Positions 1 through 5,833 of a DNA stretch of 8,657 nt are shown here, in pieces; positions within the stretch are counted from its first letter, which is position 1, and each line of letters opens with the position of its first letter. The DNA is from SHYR01 sp036013055. Its GTDB lineage: Bacteria > Chloroflexota > Dehalococcoidia > UBA2979. The stretch is from NCBI GenBank assembly GCA_036013055.1, contig DASCQM010000017.1:1-8657 (forward strand). Direction: 5' to 3'. The translations under genes were made by a program, and so were the position numbers. The notes under the pieces are model-generated. The model had not been told where the DNA came from. It saw only the letters and a list, made by a program, of their open reading frames with translations, and made no database searches.

Positions 1-654
1 CTAGACATCAGAGTGGATCGACATGGCACCGTTCTTTGCTTCTTCGGCGCACTTGCCTCAGAAGAGGTAGTTGGCGGGACTCGGTTCCACACCTGCCGTC
101 CCGCTGATGCAGCGGTCTCGCTCCGCTCGGGCACCTACACGGTTTCGTTCACACTCAATGGCGCCGCCATCGGGACCGCGAGCAGGTTCATCAGCATCCT
201 CCGGGCTCCGACGAACGCTGAGATAGATGCCATGGTCACGCTTGAGAACGACGCGTGGATCGAGGCGGTCGATGCGCTGGACGTGCTAACGGCTCTGTGG
301 AACTCGCTCGACGAATTTCCGCCTTCAACCGTTCTGGCCACAATTGCCCGTCAACAGCGGGACATTGCCGCAGCAATGTTACGAACCGCGGAGGGGCTGC
401 AAAGTCATGCCGGAGCGGTGAACCCCGAAGCGTGGGCCTACCTGACTTCCGGTATCGAGTTCTGGGACCTCAAGGTGCAGGTACTCGATAAGGAGATCGA
501 ATACGCGCTCGCAACGGTACCGTGGGCACAGGTTGAGGCGGCCAATGATGCGACGGAAGCCCAGTGGGTTTTGCACAAGGTCGATTCGTGCGCGCTTGCG
601 GTGCTGCGCGGATACACCCTCTGGAAGTTTGCCGACGGCACGCCGTGCCAGTAG
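1..654 (+). CDS. Hypothetical protein, probably 5'-truncated by the window edge
   Basis: I do not recognise this protein. The frame is open from base 1; a GTG at 13 could start a 213-residue product, but no ribosome binding site can be judged there and there is no N-terminal signal sequence, so the true start probably lies to the left. The N-terminal third looks beta-rich: SGTYTVSFTLNGAAIGTASR resembles the last strands of an Ig-like extracellular domain. From about residue 66 the rest looks alpha-helical (TNAEIDAMVTLENDAW, then QQRDIAAAMLRTAEGL). There are four Cys in the 213 residues, no transmembrane segment and no catalytic motif. A hand count gives about 53-62% GC in three 60-base lines, below most of the window. 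It ends in TAG at 652-654, inside a hairpin, converging on tupC. The C-terminal part of a secreted or surface protein is plausible but is inference. Confidence 0.6.
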   Translation, partial: LDIRVDRHGTVLCFFGALASEEVVGGTRFHTCRPADAAVSLRSGTYTVSFTLNGAAIGTASRFISILRAPTNAEIDAMVTLENDAWIEAVDALDVLTALWNSLDEFPPSTVLATIARQQRDIAAAMLRTAEGLQSHAGAVNPEAWAYLTSGIEFWDLKVQVLDKEIEYALATVPWAQVEAANDATEAQWVLHKVDSCALAVLRGYTLWKFADGTPCQ

Positions 655-670
655 CGCTCAGCGCACTGGC
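647..670 (+). terminator. Hairpin over the stop codon of the first gene, likely terminator
   Basis: GCCAGT (647-652) pairs with ACTGGC (665-670). After one bulged A, GCGC (654-657) pairs with GCGC (661-664) around a TCA loop, giving 10 base pairs with one bulge. It overlaps the TAG stop of the upstream gene. No T-run follows, so it is not a classical intrinsic terminator, but its position in a convergent gap fits transcript ending or 3' protection. Confidence 0.5.
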
Positions 671-686
671 GGTACGTCGGGGTTGC

Positions 687-706
687 CCGGCGAAGTCGCT
701 CGCCGG
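687..706. terminator. Perfect inverted repeat just after tupC, likely terminator
   Basis: CCGGCGA (687-693) and TCGCCGG (700-706) form a perfect 7-base-pair stem with a 6-base loop. The stem ends directly beside the tupC stop codon (TAA read from 709-707), so it is the first structure in the tup transcript after translation ends. It is symmetric and could act on both strands. No T-run follows on either strand. Confidence 0.5.
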
Positions 707-1747
707 TTAGAGCCAGACGACGCGCTGCTCGTCGATGCGCACGTGTACCGCCGCCCCGGCGCGCAGGTCACCGCCTTGGACGCGTTCAATCGTCGTCTCG
801 AGGGTGAGTGGAGCGCCGATGTCGACGACTACCTGGGCATGCCCCGCCGCGCCTTGCACGGCGAGCACCGAGGCAGGCCGAGCGCCGCTCATCTGTGCGT
901 CGACCAATTCCGTTGCGTCTGGCGGAATGCAGGCCATCGGGGCGTCGCTTGCCGCCTCGCCGCGCTGCCCGTTCAGCAGCTCGCCCGCGATCACGCTATA
1001 GCCGAGGAAGGCCGCGGCGGCTCGTGTGCGAGGCTGGGCGAAGACCTCGTCGGCCGGGCCCTGCTGCTCGATGCGGCCGTCCAGCAGAATCGCGACGCGG
1101 TCGGCCATCAGTCGCGCCTCCGTGCGGTCGTGGGTCGCGAGCATCGCCGCGACACCCTCGGCGGGTAGCAGCTCGCGCAGCTCGCCGACGAGCCGCGAGC
1201 GGGTGTCGATGTCCAGCGCGGAGAACGGTTCATCGAGGAAGATCAGCTCTGGCTCCACGGCAAAGGCGCGCGCCAGGCTCGCGCGCTGCGCCTCGCCCGC
1301 CGAGAGCGTGTGGGCGCGGGCGTCCGCGCGGTCGAGCACACCAAGGCGGTCGAGCCAGCGAGTCGCCCGGCTGTGCCGCTCGTCGCCGTTCACGCCGTGG
1401 ATGCGCAGCGCCGTCTCGACATTCGCGCGTACCGACATATCGAGCAGCATCGCCCCGGCAAAGGCGCTGGCCGTGCGCCGTCGGAGCTGCGTGCGCTGAC
1501 CGGAGCGACGCGGCTGCTCACTGAAGAGCGACGTATTGCCCGCCGTCGGCTGCTGTAGCAGGGCGGCGACGCGCAGCAGTGTCGACTTGCCGGAGCCGTT
1601 CGGGCCGAGCACGGCGACCACCTCGCCGCGGCCGACCGCCAATTCGTCCACGCGCAGCACCTCGCGGCCGTCGAGCACGACGCTGATGCCGTCGAGCCGC
1701 AGCGCTTCGCGCTCGCGTGCCTCGTGTTGCCGGTTCGCGGAGGTCAC
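707..1747 (-). CDS. tupC: Tungstate ABC transporter, ATP-binding subunit TupC
   Basis: This 346-residue cytoplasmic ATPase would power tungstate import through TupB. The ABC domain comes first: Walker A GPNGSGKST (48-56), signature LSAGEAQRAS (148-157), Walker B LIFLDEPFSALD (168-179) and switch His206 in THDRTEA. Residues from about 250 to the end form a beta-rich extension that fits a TOBE/MOP-like oxyanion-sensing domain, as in ModC and WtpC. Two positions are odd. The Q-loop, usually FQ before the P-L-L-x-D stretch, reads FAGAMLLD, placing Ala97 where Gln is expected. The signature has LSAGE instead of LSGGE. The start is GTG (1747-1745), overlapping the tupB stop by 4 bases, which implies translational coupling; no strong Shine-Dalgarno is visible. 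Assignment to tungstate, not molybdate, rests on the TupA and TupB neighbours. Confidence 0.9.
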   Translation of the reverse strand: MTSANRQHEAREREALRLDGISVVLDGREVLRVDELAVGRGEVVAVLGPNGSGKSTLLRVAALLQQPTAGNTSLFSEQPRRSGQRTQLRRRTASAFAGAMLLDMSVRANVETALRIHGVNGDERHSRATRWLDRLGVLDRADARAHTLSAGEAQRASLARAFAVEPELIFLDEPFSALDIDTRSRLVGELRELLPAEGVAAMLATHDRTEARLMADRVAILLDGRIEQQGPADEVFAQPRTRAAAAFLGYSVIAGELLNGQRGEAASDAPMACIPPDATELVDAQMSGARPASVLAVQGAAGHAQVVVDIGAPLTLETTIERVQGGDLRAGAAVHVRIDEQRVVWL

Positions 1748-2442
1748 TGGCGTCGCGCCCGATGCTGCACGAATGTCAGCACGATGCTGACCACCACCAC
1801 GAGGCCGAGCAGGATCATGCCTAGCGCGAGTCCGGTGCCGAAGCGCCCCTTGCTCACCTCCAGCACGGCGGCGGTGGTGAGCACGCGCGTCTCGCCGGCC
1901 AGGTTGCCACCGACCATCATCGACGCCCCGACCTCCGAGATCACCGCACCGAACCCGGCCATCACAGCCACCACCAGTGGCAGTCGCGCCTCACGCGCGA
2001 CGAGCAGCAAGTACTGCATGTCGTTCGCGCCCATCGCGCGGATCTGCCAGCGCAGTGCGGGCGGCAGTGCCATCACGGCTGCGCTGGTCACTGCGATGAT
2101 GATCGGCGTGGCGATCAGCGCCTGCGCGACCACGATCGCCCCCGGCGTGTAGATCAAGCCGAGCTGGCCCAGCGGGCCGGAGCGCCAGAGCAGCATCGCT
2201 ACCAGCAAGCCAGCGACGACGGGCGGCATCCCGGTTCCCGCGTTCGCCAGCGTCACGAGTGGCCGCTGACCGGGGAAGTGCCCGAGCGCGAGAGCGAGGC
2301 CCGCCGGAACGCCGATCAGCGTCGCGACGAGCGTCGAGCTACCGGTGATCAGCGCGGTGCGCAACGTGATCGCGTAGATGTCCTCATCGCCGCTGGTAAG
2401 CAGGCGCACTGCCTCGCGGATCGCCTCGCCGATCAGATCCAC
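1744..2442 (-). CDS. tupB: Tungstate ABC transporter, permease subunit TupB
   Basis: This 232-residue inner-membrane permease has the usual TupB length. About five hydrophobic segments are visible (near residues 27-51, 62-85, 98-124, 152-177 and 203-225). The cytoplasmic coupling loop, the EAA-type motif, lies around residues 137-180 and includes MGANDMQYLLLVAREARLPL, followed by AVISEVGASMMVGGN. TGMPPVVAGLL, GLIYTP and TRVLTTAAVLE match what I recall of TupB permeases. It should form a homodimer over two TupC subunits and receive tungstate from TupA. The start is GTG (2442-2440), six bases after the tupA stop, with GGAG about nine bases upstream inside the end of tupA. Its own stop overlaps the tupC start as GTGA. 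Confidence 0.92.
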   Translation of the reverse strand: MDLIGEAIREAVRLLTSGDEDIYAITLRTALITGSSTLVATLIGVPAGLALALGHFPGQRPLVTLANAGTGMPPVVAGLLVAMLLWRSGPLGQLGLIYTPGAIVVAQALIATPIIIAVTSAAVMALPPALRWQIRAMGANDMQYLLLVAREARLPLVVAVMAGFGAVISEVGASMMVGGNLAGETRVLTTAAVLEVSKGRFGTGLALGMILLGLVVVVSIVLTFVQHRARRQ

Positions 2443-2448
2443 GGCCGG

Positions 2449-3273
2449 CTACTCCGTGTCTCCGGTGAACAGCGACTGGCCGAAGCGGTCGCGGCCGAAG
2501 CGGTCGATGCGGTTTTGCGTCTGCGCGTTCAGCAGATAGTTGCGGAACGCCCTCGCGGCGTCGACGTTCGTTTCGTCGTGTCGCTCCGGGTTCACGACGA
2601 TCACGTCGTAGATGTTACGGAGTTGCGGGTCGCCGGAGATCAGCAGGGGCAACGCGCTGCCGTCAGCGACCACGAGATAGGTGGCGCGGTCGGTGAGCAC
2701 ATAGCCGCTGGTGGCTGCAGCGACGGTCAGTGTCGCGCCCATTCCCTGACCGGTCTCGACGTACCAGTCCGCGCCACTCGGCACGTCGAGGCCGGCGGCC
2801 GTCCACAGCAGCTTCTCTTTGGCGTGCGTGCCGGAGTCGTCGCCGCGACTGATGAAGCGCGCCCCTGCTTCGGCGATCGCGATCATGGCGGCCACGGCAT
2901 CGTCCCCGCCCGCGATGCCGGCCGGGTCCGAGGGCGGCCCCGCGATGATGAAGTCGTTGAACATCACGCGGGCGCGCTCCACGCCAAAGCCTGCGGCGAC
3001 AAACTCGTCGACCGCGTCCGGCGAGTGCACCAGCAGCACGTCCACATCGCCGCGCTCACCCATCACCATCGCCGCGCCGCTGCCGACGGCGATCACCTTC
3101 ACGGAGACGCCGGACTGCTGCTCGAACGCCGGCACAAGCTCATCGAGCAGGCCGCTGTTGTCAGTGCTCGTCGTTGTCGCGAGGGTCAGTGTGCCGCCGT
3201 CACCGCAGCCCGCCGCCAGTAGTAGCAGCAGAAGGCCGAGCATGGCCGCGAGCGTTCGCAATCGTGAGGGCAT
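2449..3273 (-). CDS. tupA: Tungstate-binding lipoprotein TupA
   Basis: This is the extracytoplasmic solute-binding protein that captures tungstate for TupB/TupC. With the chosen ATG (3273-3271) it has 274 residues: a positive start (MPSRLR), a hydrophobic run (LGLLLLLLAA) and a lipobox ending in AAGC, giving lipidated Cys23 and membrane anchoring. Family hallmarks are TTTST (33-37) followed by SGLLDELVPAFE, DVDVLLVHSP, MFNDFIIAGP, SRGDDSGTH (142-150), ETGQGMGATL (173-182) and LTDRATYL (193-200). The TTTST and SRGDDSGTH segments usually line the oxyanion site. In-frame ATGs at 3294 and 3357 would put 7 to 28 extra residues before the signal peptide; 3273 is preferred because the signal peptide then starts normally and GGGA lies six bases upstream. 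It is the first gene of the operon and divergent from the adaptor gene. The family is confident; the exact start is less so. Confidence 0.92.
   Translation of the reverse strand: MPSRLRTLAAMLGLLLLLLAAGCGDGGTLTLATTTSTDNSGLLDELVPAFEQQSGVSVKVIAVGSGAAMVMGERGDVDVLLVHSPDAVDEFVAAGFGVERARVMFNDFIIAGPPSDPAGIAGGDDAVAAMIAIAEAGARFISRGDDSGTHAKEKLLWTAAGLDVPSGADWYVETGQGMGATLTVAAATSGYVLTDRATYLVVADGSALPLLISGDPQLRNIYDVIVVNPERHDETNVDAARAFRNYLLNAQTQNRIDRFGRDRFGQSLFTGDTE
2478..2506 (-). repeat. 14-base direct repeat in the tupA 3' end
   Basis: GGCCGAAGCGGTCG occurs at 2478-2491 and again at 2493-2506, a 15-base period. It encodes DRFGRDRFGQ near the TupA C-terminus. TupA proteins normally have an FG...FGQ pattern here, so the repeat is probably a by-product of protein sequence and codon choice. 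Confidence 0.6.
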
Positions 3274-3358
3274 CGCAGTCCCATCGTCTCGCATGTGCCG
3301 ACGAGACGGTAGCCGAGGGCCGGGGCGAGACGGTCGAACTTCACACTCCCTTAACATC

Positions 3359-3374
3359 CGTGATGGAGATCACA
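3359..3374. promoter_or_regulatory. CRP/FNR-family operator-like palindrome
   Basis: CGTGATGGAGATCACA contains GTGA-N6-TCAC, the core of the CRP recognition pattern TGTGA-N6-TCACA, with a single mismatch (C for the first T). The inner bases extend the symmetry to GTGAT-GGAG-ATCAC. It lies 66 to 81 bases before the adaptor start codon and about 86 to 101 bases before the tupA start, so one bound regulator could influence both operons. GTGA arms favour a CRP-type protein over FNR, whose arms are usually TTGAT. No regulator gene lies in the window. Confidence 0.6.
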
Positions 3375-3429
3375 CGCAGTCACTGTTCGATGAGGTGGCA
3401 CGCTACCATCGAGCACTCGGACGTAGCAC

Positions 3430-3436
3430 GAGGTGA
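3430..3436 (+). promoter_or_regulatory. Ribosome binding site of the adaptor gene
   Basis: GAGGTGA matches the anti-Shine-Dalgarno complement, with GAGG six bases before the ATG at 3440. It supports this start and therefore the short cytoplasmic N-terminus before the membrane segment. Confidence 0.8.
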
Positions 3437-3439
3437 CCG

Positions 3440-5833
3440 ATGGCCGAGCAGCAGACCGATATCGACGCACTGATTCGGGGGGGCAGCACCCGGCGGCCGT
3501 GGTGGTACGGAGCGGCGCTGTTCGGCGTTGTGATCGCCGCCACCGCTACCTTCTTCTTCGTGATGGGTGATGAGGCCGTTGTCGTGACGCCGCCGCAGGA
3601 AGTCGAGGTCTCCGAGGGTCAGCTGACTACGACGCTCGACCTTTTCGGCACCGCCCTGCCAACGAACTCCGCAAACCTCGCCTTCGGACAGGCCGGCGAC
3701 ATCGTGGCCGTGGAAGTTGAGGCGGGCGAGGCTGTCGTCGAGGGCCAGTTGCTGGCGCGGTTGGATACCGCCGGGCTGGAACTGGACGTGGCCAGCGCCG
3801 AGGTCGCACTGCTCGACGCGCAGGAGAAACTCGCGGATCTCTCAGCGGGCGTCGACTCGGTGGCACTCGCCTCGAACCGGCTCGCCGTGCTGGAGGCTCA
3901 GGCAGATCTCGACACGGCGAAACAGCAGCTCGCCGACCTCCTCGCTGCGACCCCGGCCGACGCTGCGCTGACCGCCGCAGATGCGGCAATTACGGTCGCC
4001 GAGAAGGCGCTCGAGACCGCCGAGAAGGATCCGGCGCTGGTGATGGCGCGGGCAGGCGTGCGACTGCGCGAAGCGATCGAGGCTCAGGACGCGCTGAAGG
4101 CTGACCCGGCGGCGACCGCGGTACAGCTCGCCGCGGCGGAGAACGCGGTCAGCGGCGCCTTCACGGCCTCGACGGACGCCTCGACGGCGCTCGCCACCGC
4201 GTTGAAGGCGCTGAAAGACGAGGACCTTGAGCTCGCGACGGCGAACGTCACGGCAGCCGAGACGGCGGTGACTGCTGCGACGACACCGGTGACCGATGCG
4301 GAGACCGCGCTGACCGCCGTGGTCGGCGACGCGAACGCGACGGTGCAGGCGCGCGAGGCGGCCGAAGCGACGCTGGCGGCGGCGCAGGGCACGCTAATGG
4401 TCGCGAACCAGGTGCACATCGCCGCGCTGCTCGAATATGCCGCGGTCAGCGCCAGCCTCTCCTCGGTGACGACAGCCGAGGCCACGGTTGCCGAGAAGCA
4501 GGCCACGCTCGCCGAGAAGCAGGCGGATCGTGCCGCGCTGTTTGACCCGGCGGACGCCGACGTGGTGCAGGCCTCAGAGCTGGCGGTCACGAAGGCGGAC
4601 GTCGCGCTGCTGAAGGCCGAAACGAACCTCAATGATCTCTTCGGCGGTGTCACTGCCTTGGAGTTCAGCTCCCGCGAGCTGACCGTCCGCCAGCGCGAAC
4701 TACAGCTCACGGTGGCCGTCGATGCGCTCGCATCGGCCCGGCTCGTCGCGCCCTTCGCAGGGGTGATCGATGCGGTCAACATCGCCGCCGGTGATCGTGC
4801 CACGGTGAACGGCGTGGCCTTCTCGATCAGCGACCCGACGCAGATCGAGATCAGCCTGACGATCAGCGAATCGGACGTACTCGACCTCGCCGTCGGCCAG
4901 GTCGGACTCGCCAGGTTCGACGCGATCGATGGCGTCGAGTACCCGGTACGTATTTCCAGCGTCAGTCGCACGCCCTCGACAGCCCAGGGCGTCGTCACGT
5001 ACCCGGTCACGGCAGTGATCCTCGTCGGTGCCGAACTCGCGGAGGTCGCGGCCGACGTGGCTGTGCTTAGCGGCGAGGGCGGCGGCGGTGGATTCGCCGC
5101 GTTCGGCGCGGCGGGCGGGCAGGGCGGCAGCGGTGCAGCCGGAGGCGTCGCGGGTGCTGGCGGCCGGGGGGGCGCCGCCCTGGCCCAGTTCTTCGCCAAC
5201 ATCGAACTGCCCGAGGGTGTGACCGTGATCGATGTGCTGCGCGCAGCGCTGAACGGTGATCCGCAGCCCGCAGGCGTGACGCTGCCTGAGGGATTCTCGA
5301 TACCGGAGGAGTTTCGCGAGCGCGTGCAGGCACTGGTCGACAGCGGCTTCACTGGAGCCCAGGGCGCGGGCGGCGCTGGTGCTGGTGGCGCTGAAGCAGG
5401 CGGCGCAGGAGGCGGCGGACGGGGCCTCGCTGCCCGACCGATGCCTGCACCGGGCATGAGCGCCGACGTGACGATGCTGCTCGACGTGCGCCCGCAAGCA
5501 GTGCAGGTCCCGACCTCGGCGGTGCGCCAGCTCAACGGCGAGTTCTTCGTCACGGTGCCCGCCGGCGAGGACCTGATGGAGCGCGTCATGGTCACCGTCG
5601 GCGAGAGCGACGGCGCGGTGGTCGAGATCCTCGATGGCCTCGTCGCAGGAGCGACGGTGCTGATCGGTGCGGACAGCGAGGGCGTGCCCTTCAGCGCGAC
5701 GCAGATCCAGGATCGGCAGCAGGGCTTCGGTGGGGGCGGGGGCTTCCGCGCCCCGGCCGGCGGAGGTGGCGGCGGAGGCAACTTCAGCGCCCCCGGTGGC
5801 GGTGGTGCGGGCGGCGGCGGAGGCGGCCGGTGA
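3440..5833 (+). CDS. Giant MacA/YknX-type membrane fusion protein (ABC exporter adaptor)
   Basis: This 797-residue adaptor is about twice the usual 350-450. Order: cytoplasmic N-terminus (1-21), one membrane anchor (about 22-43), first lipoyl half (about 79-110, GQAGDIVAVEVEAGEAVVEG), an Ala-rich helical coiled-coil region (about 111-430), second lipoyl half (about 431-465, ARLVAPFAGVIDAVNIAAGD), beta-barrel domain (about 466-541, resuming at PGMSADVTMLLD, 671-682), membrane-proximal domain (about 685-745, VPTSAVRQLNGEFFV) and a Gly-rich tail (763-797). A Gly/Ala-rich insert of about 124 residues (545-668) splits the beta-barrel just before PGMSA. It would link the permease's outer domain to the cell envelope. 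No TolC-type partner is present. The stop overlaps the ATPase start as GTGA. Family membership is firm; the substrate is unknown. Confidence 0.9.
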   Translation: MAEQQTDIDALIRGGSTRRPWWYGAALFGVVIAATATFFFVMGDEAVVVTPPQEVEVSEGQLTTTLDLFGTALPTNSANLAFGQAGDIVAVEVEAGEAVVEGQLLARLDTAGLELDVASAEVALLDAQEKLADLSAGVDSVALASNRLAVLEAQADLDTAKQQLADLLAATPADAALTAADAAITVAEKALETAEKDPALVMARAGVRLREAIEAQDALKADPAATAVQLAAAENAVSGAFTASTDASTALATALKALKDEDLELATANVTAAETAVTAATTPVTDAETALTAVVGDANATVQAREAAEATLAAAQGTLMVANQVHIAALLEYAAVSASLSSVTTAEATVAEKQATLAEKQADRAALFDPADADVVQASELAVTKADVALLKAETNLNDLFGGVTALEFSSRELTVRQRELQLTVAVDALASARLVAPFAGVIDAVNIAAGDRATVNGVAFSISDPTQIEISLTISESDVLDLAVGQVGLARFDAIDGVEYPVRISSVSRTPSTAQGVVTYPVTAVILVGAELAEVAADVAVLSGEGGGGGFAAFGAAGGQGGSGAAGGVAGAGGRGGAALAQFFANIELPEGVTVIDVLRAALNGDPQPAGVTLPEGFSIPEEFRERVQALVDSGFTGAQGAGGAGAGGAEAGGAGGGGRGLAARPMPAPGMSADVTMLLDVRPQAVQVPTSAVRQLNGEFFVTVPAGEDLMERVMVTVGESDGAVVEILDGLVAGATVLIGADSEGVPFSATQIQDRQQGFGGGGGFRAPAGGGGGGGNFSAPGGGGAGGGGGGR
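4490..4524 (+). repeat. 21-base tandem heptad repeat in the coiled coil
   Basis: GCCGAGAAGCAGGC occurs at 4490-4503 and 4511-4524, a 21-base period that encodes two consecutive heptads, ATVAEKQ and ATLAEKQ. The period equals one coiled-coil heptad, so it looks like a small in-frame duplication that lengthened the hairpin arm. Confidence 0.65.
5072..5443 (+). other. Gly/Ala-rich insert interrupting the adaptor beta-barrel domain
   Basis: Residues 545-668 separate the strand ending VVTYPVTAVILVG from PGMSADVTMLLD, which in ordinary MacA-like adaptors are divided only by a short loop. The insert has a Gly-rich linker (about 545-578), a compact segment (about 579-640) with two LPEG starts at 590 and 615 followed by probable short helices, and a second Gly-rich linker (about 641-662). 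The reading frame is intact and codon use resembles the flanks, so it is a true in-frame insert. Its function is unknown. Confidence 0.75.
5819..5829 (+). promoter_or_regulatory. Ribosome binding site inside the poly-Gly tail
   Basis: GGAGG at 5819-5823 lies six bases before the GTG start at 5830. The same bases are Gly codons 794-795 of the adaptor. Its ideal spacing supports GTG 5830 over the in-frame ATG at 5851 as the ATPase start. Confidence 0.75.

Larger units (their letters stand above)
3274..3439. promoter_or_regulatory. Divergent intergenic region between tupA and the adaptor operon
   Basis: This 166-base gap must hold the promoters of both operons. I see a CRP-like palindrome (3359-3374), a 9-base direct repeat CGAGACGGT (3302-3310 and 3326-3334), and the ribosome binding site of the plus-strand gene. 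No pair of -35/-10 hexamers stands out on either strand, and no molybdenum or tungsten cofactor riboswitch is evident by eye. If translation of tupA began at 3294 or 3357, the leader would be shorter. Confidence 0.6.

Noticed and set aside
2278..3222. A 314-codon plus-strand frame opposite tupB and tupA
   Set aside because: The protein is Arg/Ala/His/Val/Asp-rich without motifs, while the opposite strand encodes convincing TupA and TupB.
3340..3409. Candidate sigma-70 hexamers (TTCACA 3340, TTAACA 3351, TACCAT 3404)
   Set aside because: None pairs with a partner hexamer at 16-18 bases spacing, so no promoter can be called.
5726..5830. A four-run G-quadruplex in the poly-Gly coding tail
   Set aside because: Only two long G-runs are adjacent near 5732; the rest are GG runs. 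The composition is explained by Gly codons, so I do not annotate a quadruplex.
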